Of a stretch of 64,000 nucleotides of DNA, positions 52,201 to 54,526 are shown piece after piece. The stretch lies in assembly GCA_029582155.1 (NCBI GenBank), contig CM055905.1, positions 65,925,356 through 65,989,355 on the forward strand. Direction: 5' to 3'. The notes beneath the pieces were generated by a model, which was not told the DNA's origin, searched no databases, and saw only the letters and a list, made by a program, of their open reading frames with translations. The stretch's first letter is position 1. Each line of letters starts with the position of its first letter. This DNA is from Panopea generosa. Taxonomy: Eukaryota > Mollusca > Bivalvia > Adapedonta > Hiatellidae. The translations under genes were made by a program, and so were the position numbers.

Positions 52201-53994
52201 CAGGTTTATTTGCTTTGAAAGCAACGGAATGGGAAATAGCATATGTGGCTGCTGAAGACAAGTGGTTGCTTAATAGAGGTGGCCACTTATACAGGTTATA
52301 TGTATATATATTAATATAAATTAATTGCTAAATTATCATCCAATTTTTTCTTAAAAACGGGGAGGGCAGAAGGATTTTATTTTTGATTTTGATTTTTGAT
52401 TTTTTTTTATGTTTTTTTTTTTATTTATTATTATTATTTTTTTATGAAAATAAAAAGGGTTGGGGCAGCATGAAAATTTAGGGGCGGGCGGGGATGATAA
52501 TCTAGCAATGGATTTATTATGGCCTAAATAAATGAACTGATTTACATATCTCATTCTGAGGGATTTCAATAAAGGAATATAAAACCATATTGAATGGTCG
52601 TTTGGATTACATACAGGCATTAATGATATACTTTACAATTTATTGAAGTGGGCAGTGGTGTAGTGGATAGGGTGTCAGCAATTCATGACAAAGGCACCAT
52701 AATAGTTCAATCCCAGAATCAACCTGATGGTTTCTCATAAACAACATTAAATACTAAGGTTTTACCCAGGAAACGGATCTAAGAGTGATTTACAAAAATT
52801 AACAGCTTATTTTGCAATTAAATTAGTATAACAATACATTGTATGAATATAACTACCATGATTAAAATATCAATAAATAGAAATGACATCCGTTATCTCA
52901 GACTGATTATCAATCCAAGTGTTGTGAATTTGAAACCGCACTCGGCCAGTCTCCATGACGAGTGATATACGACACTGCGTCTCATTGTCATTCGTCTCTC
53001 ACCACTGATTCAAGTAGAAAAGTTATCAGTAACTTGTGGGGATGGATGTGCTTGAGTACTGGTTAACCAGTACCAGGATCCCAGGAAAGAGTGGCTAGGT
53101 TAACTGATCATCTGTTAGCCCTCGATGGCATAAAAATGATGATAAATATTCAAACAAACAAACCTTTGCAGCCTCATTGTGAGATATCTTGTCAAATGAG
53201 ATATCATTTACTTCCATGAGAAGATCACCAGGGACTAGTCCTTGGTGTTCAGCAGCTCCACCTGTGTCTACCATGGAAACATATATACCAATTCCGTACT
53301 CTGACCCACCACGTATACTGAACCCAAACCCTTGTTTATCCGGGTCACCTGACTGCAGTATCTGTATATGTTTAACGTCATTGCCTTTGTCCTTGAACGC
53401 AGATCTAAGAGATTTGACAGATTTCATTGAAACTGCTGCATGTGTACTGCGGGAGCTGTCAAGTGTGCTCCTGGAGCCATCATGTGTAGTCCGGGAGCCA
53501 TCGTGTGTAGTCCGGGAGTCGTTGTGTGTACTCCGGGAGCTGTCACTTCCTGTACCTTTATCCTCTTTCTTCTTCTTCTTTTTCTTCTCTTTTTGTTGTT
53601 TCTGTTTCATGGGTAGCATTTTTGACGCATCTGACATAGGAAGTGGTGATCTTGACCTTTGTAATGTTTTTTTAGATCGCTTGGCAGGCATAGTGTCATA
53701 TTTACGTCCTTCAAATCTGCAGTACCGATCAAATTCCTCAACATCTGACTTTGGGATCACTTTACGAATTAAAGAAAATATTTGCTTTTTGGCCGGCGTA
53801 TCAAGAAGTTCTTTTAAATTTGTAATAAAAAGTCGAACATCACGAGTGATATGGAACTGATTAAGCACGTTGACGAAGTCAGTTTTCTGTTGTACGTGAA
53901 GATGCATGTTCAGTGCTTCCTGAAGTCTACGGACACTTGTAGACATGGTCTTGTGTCTTGGTTGGCTACCATTGCTATCCCGGAACAGCGACAT
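16103..53994 (-). CDS. WHRN: Whirlin-type scaffold protein, complete gene, 17 coding exons
   Basis: Joining the exons listed separately below gives about 1,202 codons with no frame break. Order: HHD1 (18-94), Lys-rich tract and 7-residue repeats (130-186), PDZ1 (207-293, loop GFGF), the whirlin hallmark GRIPGSFVVHQMYKWVD, PDZ2 (343-430, loop LGLM), HHD2 (486-562), a long Ser/Arg-rich disordered linker (566-1100), and PDZ3 (about 1105-1190, loop LGMA, with IEGGANTRQPLPRV). This is whirlin and not PDZD7 or harmonin because of the two-HHD, three-PDZ layout and the near-identical blocks around PDZ1, PDZ2 and PDZ3. In vertebrates whirlin organises the USH2 complex at stereocilia and photoreceptor cilia and binds myosin XVa; the fly relative dyschronic acts at synapses. 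The protein is cytosolic. Human whirlin is about 907 residues; the extra length here is mostly the linker between HHD2 and PDZ3. Two further in-phase exons (28171-28194 and 41179-41292) may be spliced in. Confidence 0.95.
16298..17038. other. Whirlin intron 16
   Basis: Holds the tail of an S-C SINE ('aacttgtttcacaatcgaag', 16475-16515) and an S-A fragment (16856-16960). No further exon seen. Confidence 0.7.
16856..16960 (+). repeat. SINE, family S-A (3' fragment)
   Basis: Carries the S-A 3' signature 'ttcatataagctctgagc' followed by 'tttctttgcaatcaagc', shared with 43705-43890 and with the right end of the array-bearing copy at 20028. Confidence 0.65.
17039..17188 (-). CDS. WHRN: Whirlin exon 16: start of PDZ3
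   Basis: Acceptor 'gtattgcag', donor CAG|GTTAGT. 50 codons, phase 0 at both ends: a charged helix (EARQIAEARQRYGD), then PDZ3 strand 1 and the binding loop (IYKTKPTLGMAIEGGANTR). Confidence 0.95.
17214..20028 (+). repeat. SINE family S-A copy with a giant internal array
   Basis: The left end (17214-17290) is a normal S-A head with a tRNA-like B box ('gagagttctattcc') leading to 'aagctcaacccaatgcctc'. The right end (19950-20028) is a normal S-A 3' part: 'cttagtactggttttactc' through 'cttcatataagctctgagc'. In the ordinary copy at 43705 these two parts are joined by a single 'cccactgcctctcaaaaagcaacactc'. Here that segment is amplified into about 2.7 kb. The element lies in whirlin intron 15, about 25 bases from exon 16. 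Confidence 0.85.
17290..19955. repeat. 29-bp minisatellite (about 90 units) with a 1,137-bp higher-order repeat
   Basis: Unit 'cccaatgcctctaaaaaa' plus 'acaacactcga', 26-31 bp, with variants (tgcatct, tgcttct, cgtccc, cacctgac). Blocks of variants recur in the same order 1,137 bases apart: 17658 matches 18795, 18273 matches 19410, and the 'gacccgcccaatgc' variant recurs likewise. So two nearly identical higher-order copies are present. Minus-strand open frames (VVFLEALGR repeats) come from the repeat unit. Confidence 0.9.
20033..20225. repeat. MITE-like element, family M4
   Basis: Starts 'aaggccattataattcaatt' and ends 'gcaattaatttatcatggcc'. Inside are 'ttatcatccaaatttttc' and its inverted partner 'gatgataatgtagcaatt'. 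It starts a few bases after the S-A copy ends. Confidence 0.75.
20354..20548. repeat. MITE-like element, family M4
   Basis: Starts 'aggccataatatattaattg' and ends 'gcaattaatttataatggcc'. This copy is inverted relative to the neighbour at 20033. Confidence 0.75.
20712..20756 (-). CDS. WHRN: Whirlin exon 15
   Basis: Acceptor 'cctcgaccccag', donor AAG|GTATTT. 15 codons, phase 0 at both ends: IYTHVDLAVMARREK. It continues into the charged helix of exon 16. The frame stays open for 16 more codons upstream to an ATG at 20804 (see next entry). Confidence 0.85.
20757..20804 (-). CDS. Possible alternative first coding segment for a short whirlin isoform
   Basis: Directly upstream of exon 15 and in its frame is an ATG (20804) followed by 16 open codons (MDSCLSLEPVKIPRPQ) running straight into IYTHVDLAV. 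An in-frame TGA lies three codons before the ATG, so this would be a true start. Mammals make a short C-terminal whirlin from an internal promoter. Here the same could arise by transcription starting within intron 14. The alternative is that this is simply intron. Confidence 0.35.
21237..21244. promoter_or_regulatory. CRE palindrome TGACGTCA in whirlin intron 14
   Basis: A perfect CREB/ATF palindrome 433 bases upstream of the internal ATG at 20804. Nearby CpG-containing sequence 'cactgcgcacgcgtgaa' (about 21090) stands out from the AT-rich intron. It is consistent with an internal promoter for the short isoform, but unproven. Confidence 0.35.
22427..24078 (-). repeat. SINE family S-B copy with a 98-bp internal array
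   Basis: Minus-oriented. The left end is the S-B tail ('gagtatttggcatcatagta', 'ccagtacttgagcagac'). The right end (24000-24078) is a tRNA-like head which on the minus strand reads 'tagctcagttggtag' (A box) and 'gagttcaagtcc' (B box). In the ordinary copy at 46046-46300 the body between them is single. Here about 98 bases of it, from the 'gagcac' site to 'aaacatgacg', are repeated about 15 times. Confidence 0.85.
22500..23985. repeat. 98-bp satellite, about 15 units
   Basis: Unit motifs: 'ctgataactttcccacttg', 'aatcagcggtaagagacaa' and 'taagacataatgtctta'. The last is an 8+1+8 perfect palindrome in most units, while ordinary S-B copies have a weaker version ('atgagacacaatgtcgtat'). Unit joints fall at a GAG shared by 'ctcgagcac' and 'cacggagactg' in ordinary S-B, which suggests microhomology-mediated duplication. 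Confidence 0.9.
24079..25054. other. Whirlin intron 14, no feature recognised
   Basis: AT-rich; no exon, SINE or MITE that I can place. Confidence 0.5.
25055..25545. repeat. Dispersed repeat related to 15480 and 56255
   Basis: The left edge has 'tagaaggataggaaacttgc' and the right edge 'ttttgcgtgaatattcgagcg'. Both motifs recur inverted at 56255-56475 in matching order, and the second also at 15540. Confidence 0.6.
25985..26225. repeat. 43-bp tandem repeat, about 5 units
   Basis: Unit built on 'accaaacatttatttgcac' and 'atcagtgtaaatgacagatt'. Confidence 0.9.
26255..26473 (+). promoter_or_regulatory. Candidate promoter, plus strand, antisense within whirlin intron 14
   Basis: In 5' to 3' order: inverted CCAAT boxes ('gattggt') at 26255-26259 and 26326-26330, a perfect CRE (TGACGTCA) at 26356-26363, and a TATA element (TATATATA) at 26466-26473. 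This places a start near 26495, about 33 bases ahead of an ATG in a strong context ('gaccATGG', 26528). The block is less AT-rich than the DNA around it. It could drive an antisense or nested transcript; CRE and CCAAT can also work as an enhancer for whirlin. Confidence 0.4.
26528..26635 (+). CDS. Candidate 35-residue small ORF behind the antisense promoter
   Basis: ATG in 'gaccATGG', 35 codons then TAG. Starts MERLKLAIIYKMF. No domain and no homology that I recognise. It is supported only by its start context and by lying just after the TATA element; it could equally be the 5' part of a longer spliced or non-coding transcript. Confidence 0.2.
   Translation: MERLKLAIIYKMFTRSSLNSYSPHVENALNHHSSL
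26636..27324. other. Whirlin intron 14, no firm feature
   Basis: A 60-codon plus-strand frame (27081-27263) lies downstream of the candidate antisense promoter and has mixed, coding-like composition, but there is no recognisable domain and no splice acceptor that I trust. Confidence 0.4.
27325..27490 (-). repeat. Dispersed repeat, inverted copy of the block at 30330-30940
   Basis: Contains 'ctggccacatggcattgttt', the complement of 'caaacaatgccacatggcc', which occurs in each of the three units at 30330-30940. Confidence 0.65.
28171..28194 (-). CDS. Candidate 24-nt whirlin microexon
   Basis: On the minus strand a strong acceptor (long pyrimidine run, then 'tgtttgttttatag') is followed by exactly 24 bases encoding SSLSSYHH and a strong donor (CCAT|GTGAGTACT). 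Exon 14 ends in phase 0 and exon 15 starts in phase 0, so inclusion keeps the frame and adds eight residues in the disordered linker before PDZ3. Neural microexons commonly look like this. It may be constitutive or regulated. Confidence 0.6.
28800..29045 (-). repeat. Dispersed repeat family F
   Basis: Matches 32880-33115 over 'tgtcacattttggtgaattt', 'gacatttatag' and 'ttccctttaaacatg'-like sequence. It ends about 60 bases from the exon 14 donor. Confidence 0.65.
29104..29686 (-). CDS. WHRN: Whirlin exon 14: Ser/Asn-rich linker
   Basis: Acceptor 'cctttcatttcag', donor GTG|GTGAGT. One base completes an Arg codon, then 194 codons of low-complexity linker rich in S, N, H and Q. Internal near-repeats are NQSTLTNHSEYSHSN / NASTLTNQ and SYSSSRKRNQSESS / SYSLSHNKNQSESS. 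The end is acidic (YYDSDDEPETFEIHSEMGD). No globular domain; such linkers usually carry short binding motifs. Confidence 0.9.
29830..30310. repeat. Degenerate tandem repeat in whirlin intron 13
   Basis: Many diverged copies, about 20-45 bp, of 'aatgaaagataatttccta' and 'cataatgtaagacaatttcc'. Confidence 0.75.
30330..30940 (+). repeat. Diverged tandem triplication, 160-270 bp units
   Basis: Each unit carries 'aatcaaacaagtcg'-like or related 5' sequence and ends 'ggacaaacaatgccacatgg' followed by 'ccagtggg' (near 30460, 30750 and 30905). Confidence 0.75.
31259..31318. repeat. (CA)n / (TA)n microsatellite
   Basis: A CA run passes into an uninterrupted TA run of about ten units. Confidence 0.9.
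31440..31620. repeat. Degenerate tandem repeat
   Basis: Five or six diverged copies around 'acctctcatatgatgcata', about 30 bp each. Confidence 0.6.
31621..32160. other. Whirlin intron 13, no firm feature
   Basis: AT-rich. It contains a short tandem of 'gttgagcatgaaatcttca' (about 31885-31925). No exon seen. Confidence 0.5.
32163..32290. repeat. MITE-like element, family M4 (left half)
   Basis: Has 'agccattataaattaatta' and 'tcatcatccaaatttttca' followed by the T/A-rich centre. The right inverted half is missing. Confidence 0.65.
32300..32475 (-). repeat. SINE, family S-E, with a Ser/Leu-tRNA-like head
   Basis: On the minus strand the head reads 'gtggacgagtggtctgaggc' (A-box region) and, past an extended variable stretch, 'ggttcaagtcccg' (B box). 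The body 'gtagaaccaccgtctgtctgc' is shared with 42290-42425. Confidence 0.7.
32480..33670. repeat. Dispersed repeat family F, three overlapping diverged copies
   Basis: Two or three copies in the same orientation share 'tgatttcattttgatttca', 'gttttggtaga' and 'ccctttaa' (about 32700-33115, 33100-33250 and 33430-33670). Relatives lie at 12455-12780, 28800-29045 and 51600-51990. Confidence 0.65.
33671..33916. repeat. MITE-like element, family M4
   Basis: 'aagccattataagttaattg' at the left and 'ctagtaattaatttattata' at the right, with G-rich 'gggtcgggggagcatg' in the right arm matching the C/G arms of the other copies. Confidence 0.75.
34760..34855 (-). repeat. tRNA-like SINE head
   Basis: On the minus strand 'aaactcagtcggtagagc' (A-box-like) and 'ccatagtttgggtccc' (poor B box). 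No folded acceptor stem, so not called a tRNA. Confidence 0.5.
34983..35059 (-). CDS. WHRN: Whirlin exon 13
   Basis: Acceptor 'ttattttttta' ending in AG, donor CAG|GTAATT. 25 codons plus two bases: TVDGSPSDDSGVELNGNH and onward. The SxDSGV block resembles the LSEDSGVD segment of vertebrate whirlin in the same part of the linker. Confidence 0.9.
35271..35475 (-). CDS. WHRN: Whirlin exon 12
   Basis: Acceptor 'tatgtgttgtag', donor AGG|GTAAGG. One base completes Arg, then 68 codons: IPSHRSKVTPYPSRRNS, a proline/arginine-rich middle (PDSPRSPRLPRSQRS), then NVVYAQVHQQPR. Disordered linker; the PxSPRxPRLP run could be an SH3- or 14-3-3-type docking site (inference). Confidence 0.9.
35476..35907. 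other. Whirlin intron 11
   Basis: Contains a 'catggataccccgctac' block related to 47270-47310 and a poly-T/A tract. No exon seen. Confidence 0.6.
35908..36287 (-). CDS. WHRN: Whirlin exon 11: RS-rich linker
   Basis: Acceptor 'gctgtgttacag', donor AG|GTAACT. 126 codons plus two bases: DDWETLHASQLRSSSMEQLH at the start, and then from about residue 740 degenerate repeats of (Q/R)RPRSSSAS type ending RRRHKSVEDVR. The RS-rich part has many potential phosphorylation sites. Confidence 0.9.
36780..36960. repeat. MITE-like element, family M1
   Basis: Begins 'tacagtaaaacctgttttaa' and ends 'aaaggtttgactgta'. Inverted relative to the copies at 4963 and 9829. Confidence 0.8.
37188..37375 (+). repeat. 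SINE, family S-E
   Basis: Plus-oriented. The head has 'ctctgtggccaacgatttaa' and 'ctaagttcttaggtccgagt'; the body ends with 'actggatatgccatatata'. Confidence 0.6.
37534..37689 (-). CDS. WHRN: Whirlin exon 10
   Basis: Acceptor 'catatgattgacag'-like, donor ATG|GTAGGC. 52 codons, phase 0 at both ends: MSMSAPSSRAATMRDR, then a charged amphipathic helix (QVRRQVAEMELEPLRLAIEQ) and an acidic end (EDDPDFMSEN). An ATG falls exactly at the exon start but it is internal. Confidence 0.9.
37736..38168. repeat. MITE-like element, family M3
   Basis: Opens 'gtgtaataaacccatgaca'. Inverted 'cttacattcgcgctcattta' and 'ataaggactcatgtaag' near the right end. It starts 47 bases from the exon 10 acceptor. Confidence 0.8.
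38613..38865 (+). repeat. SINE, family S-B
   Basis: Head end 'gtgagttcgaattccccgcc', body 'gtctctcaccattgattcaa', tail 'ctcgatggcataaaaatgac' followed by (CAAT)n. Confidence 0.8.
38868..38965 (-). repeat. SINE, family S-A (fragment)
   Basis: Minus-oriented 'aaagaaagctctgagctta' and 'cttcctgggtaaacctgg'. Confidence 0.65.
38966..39150 (+). repeat. SINE, family S-B (3' part)
   Basis: 'gtctctcaccactgatttaa' to 'gatggcataaaaatgacgc'. The tRNA-like head is missing, so the copy is 5'-truncated. Confidence 0.75.
39232..39354 (-). CDS. WHRN: Whirlin exon 9
   Basis: Acceptor 'ttattacgtattcag', donor AAG|GTGAGT. 41 codons, phase 0 at both ends: ARQKQGFRPESYSTYSLDGV, then GGQKSHDNTLDRSRR and SEGVVK. 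The KARQPPG...DTYSMVSY region that follows HHD2 in vertebrates matches ARQKQG...ESYSTYSL, which fixes the frame. A later acceptor near 39300 would read in another frame and is rejected. Confidence 0.85.
39355..40234. other. Whirlin intron 8, left part
   Basis: AT-rich; no feature recognised beyond a weak SINE-like block near 39745-39800 ('gttcaaatccaagcctgg'). Confidence 0.5.
40235..40535 (-). repeat. SINE, family S-D
   Basis: On the minus strand the head reads 'cgtggtttagtggaagatcg' and 'gtgggttcaatccccggcc' (a tRNA-like A and B box pair), followed by 'gtcataccaaagac', 'gaagcttcctcgcttgac' and, at the 3' end, 'agacagtattct'-type sequence. Other copies: 46325 and 54690. Confidence 0.8.
40861..40941 (-). 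CDS. WHRN: Whirlin exon 8: end of HHD2
   Basis: Acceptor 'tgtaattgtag', donor GAG|GTAATT. 27 codons, phase 0 at both ends: MTMMTEIRNLVRPRDLDKFD and ILMQRRE. It matches the last two helices of the second harmonin-homology domain (SEVRGTISPQDLERFD... in mammals). Confidence 0.95.
41179..41292 (-). CDS. Candidate cassette exon inside whirlin HHD2
   Basis: On the minus strand, acceptor 'cgcccttcttaacag' and donor GTCAA|GTAAGT enclose 114 bases, open in phase 0 at both ends: IEKDYENEQNVTLYYLWAEL, then APENKLTRRLCTC and QLPGQ. The flanking exons 7 and 8 also meet in phase 0, so inclusion adds 38 residues between helices of HHD2 without a frameshift. The peptide is not low-complexity and does not look like a known repeat. 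Vertebrate whirlin joins exons 7 and 8 directly, so this would be lineage-specific and might alter HHD2 binding. Confidence 0.45.
41293..42069. other. Whirlin intron 7, no firm feature
   Basis: AT-rich; nothing recognised. Confidence 0.5.
42070..42425. repeat. Two S-E SINEs in opposite orientation
   Basis: A plus copy (42070-42245: 'aatggcccagtggtcagc', 'tcatgggttcaagccaagc') runs to 'tatatggcatattcag' and is followed by a minus copy ('gaatctgagtagaaccacc' to 'gcctgaa'-type head sequence by 42415). The two share tails, forming an inverted pair. Confidence 0.65.
42490..42670 (+). repeat. SINE, family S-C
   Basis: Plus-oriented: 'gagggttgtgggtttgatcc' (B box), 'tccttgagcaagacacttt', 'cttagtactggttcaacc'. 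Confidence 0.75.
42722..42912 (-). repeat. SINE, family S-C
   Basis: Minus-oriented; tail 'ttgcgaaacatgttacaac' at the left, head 'gatgctctaccattggacc' at the right. The head ends about 18 bases from the donor of whirlin exon 7. Confidence 0.8.
42930..43142 (-). CDS. WHRN: Whirlin exon 7: start of HHD2
   Basis: Acceptor 'tatcttcttcag', donor AAG|GTGATC. 71 codons, phase 0 at both ends: RSAFTKGIGSQLML..., then LIENQATELLNETEQGTLRY and YLSEYNHGFITVDGLTMASF, ending ELLNTKAK. The NETE-x-x-T-x-x-YYL-x-EY and LLNT-x-AK blocks are diagnostic for whirlin HHD2. Confidence 0.95.
43218..43394. repeat. MITE-like element, family M1
   Basis: 'tacagtcaaacctattagta' to 'taagacaggtttga'. Confidence 0.75.
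43705..43890 (+). repeat. SINE, family S-A (reference copy)
   Basis: A complete, simple copy: head 'atggtagcatagtagttaga' with B box 'gtaggtttgatcccc', then 'aactcaacccactgcctctc', one 'aaaaagcaacactcagtatg', and the 3' end 'ttcatataagctctgagctt'. It shows what the array-bearing copy at 17214 looked like before expansion. Confidence 0.8.
44022..44058 (-). CDS. WHRN: Whirlin exon 6
   Basis: Acceptor 'gattttttacag', donor AGG|GTAAGT. 37 bases: completes Gln, then NSGSTMTQSSSR. A short linker between PDZ2 and HHD2. Confidence 0.85.
44262..44375 (-). repeat. SINE, family S-C (fragment)
   Basis: 'acttagtcaaatcacgcttg' and 'cttcctgggtaaaccctgt' to 'gtcttgcttaatcc'; the head is missing. Confidence 0.65.
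44376..45296. other. Whirlin intron 5
   Basis: An S-B fragment at 44570-44645 ('agggctaacaaacagttaac'), then AT-rich sequence with TA runs. No exon seen. Confidence 0.55.
45297..45362 (-). CDS. WHRN: Whirlin exon 5
   Basis: Acceptor 'atcatgtag', donor GTCA|GTAAGT. 66 bases: completes Arg, then TKIDQTSWLSNSRNRRTRTDS and part of Gln. It corresponds to the TTVDETKWI stretch just after PDZ2 in vertebrates. Confidence 0.95.
45421..45660. repeat. MITE-like element, family M2
   Basis: 'ttaccctttacttcat' to 'tatggagtaaagggttaa'. Central palindrome 'gtgttcagattgcttgttac' against 'gagtaatctgaactctt'. Confidence 0.85.
45661..46045. other. Whirlin intron 4, middle
   Basis: A short S-E-like piece at 45690-45785 ('ctcaccactgagaatgtgg', 'gtgagcccaactccaccc'); otherwise nothing recognised. 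Confidence 0.5.
46046..46300 (-). repeat. SINE, family S-B (reference copy)
   Basis: Minus-oriented: (CAAT)n tail at the left, 'tatttagcgccatttttatg', 'cagtactcgagcacacccc', one copy of the body, then 'cacggagactgttgccgggc' and 'gattcgaactcacgaaccc'. It shows the un-amplified body that became the 98-bp array at 22500. Confidence 0.85.
46325..46560 (+). repeat. SINE, family S-D
   Basis: Head 'cggtggtctagtggtaaagt', B box 'attggtttgatccc', body 'atgtgactgggttgggtatc' and 'gaatactgtctcaagtaga'. It ends about 45 bases from the exon 4 donor. Confidence 0.8.
46607..46740 (-). CDS. WHRN: Whirlin exon 4: C-terminal half of PDZ2
   Basis: Acceptor 'tgtataattgtag', donor CAG|GTACGT. 44 codons plus two bases: VGDQILDVNGNSYLDV, THAEAVRLLKLSAHL, IFTIKDVGKLPYA. 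Nearly colinear with mammalian whirlin PDZ2 (VGDQILEVNG...HDEAVRLLK). Confidence 0.95.
46741..47689. other. Whirlin intron 3
   Basis: Holds a 'gggccataactcctgttaaa' repeat (47270-47480), as in the satellite insert at 1225 and in intron 10. No exon seen. Confidence 0.55.
47690..47882 (+). repeat. SINE, family S-C, touching the exon 3 donor
   Basis: Head 'catggtccagtggtacagc', B box 'gtcatgagttcaatcc', tail 'cttgtttcacaatcgatgta' then 'aaataaataagtt'. The tail ends about seven bases from the exon 3 donor (GTATTTAG). Confidence 0.85.
47890..48015 (-). CDS. WHRN: Whirlin exon 3: core of PDZ2
   Basis: Acceptor 'gttgacgcag', donor AAG|GTATTT. 42 codons, phase 0 at both ends: VNVTVQEGQNLGLMIRGGRE, FGLGIYISGVDAFSPVDNAG, LK. 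The acceptor region is tandemly repeated upstream (48011-48346). Confidence 0.95.
48011..48346. repeat. 42-bp tandem repeat that includes the exon 3 acceptor
   Basis: Eight units of 'gacattcacctgcgtcaac' plus 'aaaatactagatatatatcacct'. The first unit overlaps the exon 3 acceptor and the first bases of the exon. On the minus strand every unit therefore offers 'gttgacgcag|gtgaa' or a close variant. Confidence 0.95.
48505..48765 (+). repeat. SINE, family S-B, with full tRNA-like head
   Basis: Head 'cccgtttagctcagtcggta' (A box) and 'ggtcatgagtttgaatctcc' (B box), body with 'gatgattaatatatgacatt', tail 'ctcgatggcaaaaaatattc' and (CAAA)n. Confidence 0.8.
48815..49170. repeat. MITE-like element, family M3
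   Basis: Shares 'aatggtgttattttgaaac', 'ctcatttattattgaattca' and the inverted 'tttaataaattcaataataa' with the copies at 13851 and 37736. Confidence 0.75.
49230..49470. repeat. MITE-like element, family M2
   Basis: 'ttaaccctttacttcatata' to 'tattgagtaaagggttaa'. The best-preserved central palindrome: 'agattgctcgttacgagcaa'. It ends 30 bases from the exon 2 donor. Confidence 0.85.
49501..49707 (-). CDS. WHRN: Whirlin exon 2: end of PDZ1 and the PDZ1-PDZ2 linker
   Basis: Acceptor 'tttgtccatttccag', donor AAG|GTATAG. 69 codons, phase 0 at both ends: IIRAAKKLDMKICRVGRIPG, SFVVHQMYKWVDGQGRPVSP, and later GFMLLKGTDERK. GRIPG-x-x-V-x-x-x-Y-x-WVD-x-QGR-x-(V/I)SPP is the whirlin signature. Confidence 0.95.
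49708..50520. other. Whirlin intron 1 (coding), right of exon 2
   Basis: AT-rich with 'taaatacggtaa' repeats (about 50055-50105). No exon seen. Confidence 0.5.
50521..50571. repeat. (GGTA)n microsatellite
   Basis: About 12 uninterrupted 'ggta' units. Confidence 0.95.
50572..51019. other. Whirlin intron, no feature recognised
   Basis: AT-rich; nothing supportable. Confidence 0.5.
51020..51190 (-). repeat. SINE, family S-C
   Basis: Tail 'catcgattgtgaaacaagtc', body 'ctttcctgggtagaaccaga', head 'agaatcaaacccatgaccc'. Confidence 0.8.
51212..51370 (+). repeat. SINE, family S-A
   Basis: Head 'agagtggtagtgcagtgatt', B box 'gtggttcgatccccagc', single 'gcctctcaaaaaccaatgatc', 3' part 'atttaagctctgagctta'. 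Confidence 0.8.
51600..51990 (+). repeat. Dispersed repeat family F
   Basis: 'cttgaaacaaaatacctatt' and 'cacaaaatatgttgcaattt', colinear with 12455-12780. Confidence 0.65.
52124..52301. repeat. MITE-like element, family M1
   Basis: 'tacagtaaaacctgtcttaa' to 'ttatacaggtta'. Same orientation as the copy at 36780. Confidence 0.75.
52312..52527. repeat. MITE-like element, family M4
   Basis: 'ataaattaattgctaaatta' and 'ttttcttaaaaacggggagg' at the left; 'gggatgataatctagcaatg' and 'ttattatggcctaa' at the right. Confidence 0.75.
52646..52835 (+). repeat. SINE, family S-A
   Basis: 'gcagtggtgtagtggatagg' head, 'aatagttcaatcccagaatc' B box, 'gttttacccaggaaacggat' body. Diverged 3' end. Confidence 0.75.
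52893..53163 (+). repeat. SINE, family S-B, ending at the whirlin exon 1 donor
   Basis: 'gtgttgtgaatttgaaaccg' head end, 'gtctctcaccactgattcaa' body, 'ctcgatggcataaaaatgat' tail, then 'attcaaacaaacaaac'. The next base is the last base of exon 1, so the donor GTTTGTTTG (minus strand) lies within the SINE's (CAAA)n tail. Confidence 0.85.
53164..53994 (-). CDS. WHRN: Whirlin exon 1 (first coding): HHD1 and most of PDZ1
   Basis: 277 codons from an ATG in fair context (-3 is A) to donor AAAG|GTTTGT. An in-frame TAA lies 12-15 bases upstream, so this ATG is the first in frame. Residues 18-94 are HHD1 (STSVRRLQEALNMHL..., ending PKSDVEEFDRYCRF). Residues 130-146 are Lys-rich, and 152-186 hold five degenerate SR(T/S)THDG repeats. 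PDZ1 starts at 207 (VKHIQILQSG), with the GFGFSIRGGSEYGIGIYV core and VPGDLLMEVNDISFDKISH. Confidence 0.95.
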
Positions 53995-54046
53995 ATTGAA
54001 ACTTGTTTAATTGAGTGTTCTGTAGCTAATAGTGATGTTGGGTAGT

Positions 54047-54106
54047 TCAGAATCTATCAATTGTAATGACATCAAGCTTATTCGCCTTTCTTCCTTTCAA
54101 CTCCAT
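54047..54106 (-). CDS. Upstream ORF in the whirlin 5' leader
   Basis: A probable acceptor ('gttttatttcag') makes 54106 the first base of the exon that contains the start codon. The exon opens directly with ATG and reads 19 codons (MELKGRKANKLDVITIDRF) to TGA, out of frame with and before the main ATG. If transcribed it could damp whirlin translation. Confidence 0.4.
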   Translation of the reverse strand: MELKGRKANKLDVITIDRF

Positions 54107-54210
54107 CTGAAATAAAACAATATATAATCAAGGAAAAATGGCTTGGTGTCCTCTATTTCTCATTGTTTTTCATTTCTCACAGCTGATTAAAGTGGGAAAG
54201 TTATCAGTTA

Positions 54211-54526
54211 CAGGGTTCTCCACAATAAGGAATGCAAGCGCTAGGGTAAGAGCATGTTAACACCTTCAGCGCAATTTCAAGCGCTGTATAAGGCACTCAT
54301 TGAAATATATTTCACTCGAAAACTTGCATTAATCAGTTAAAGTCATAATATTTAGTAAGTTTCATTTCAGGCATTAAAATCAGAAAATATATGCAAAGAA
54401 ACAGTAATTCAGAGGAAAGTAAGCTTTTGCAAAATTTTGTTTAAAAATTCAATCTCTTGGCAAAACCATTTCTAATAGTCAAGTGCTGGGGTGCCCCTGT
54501 GCTTAAATGGCCTGTGGAGAAACCTG
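54211..54526. mobile_element. Intact nested DNA-transposon-like insertion with target duplication
   Basis: 316 bp with inverted ends CAGGGTTCTCCACA and TGTGGAGAAACCTG. It splits an S-B SINE exactly: 'ttatcagtta' is on the left and 'agttacttgtg' on the right, where intact S-B reads 'ttatcagttacttg'. The target duplication is therefore AGTTA (5 bp; 6 if the boundary is moved). The ends resemble hAT termini, but hAT elements make 8-bp duplications, so the superfamily is open. No coding capacity. Confidence 0.75.
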
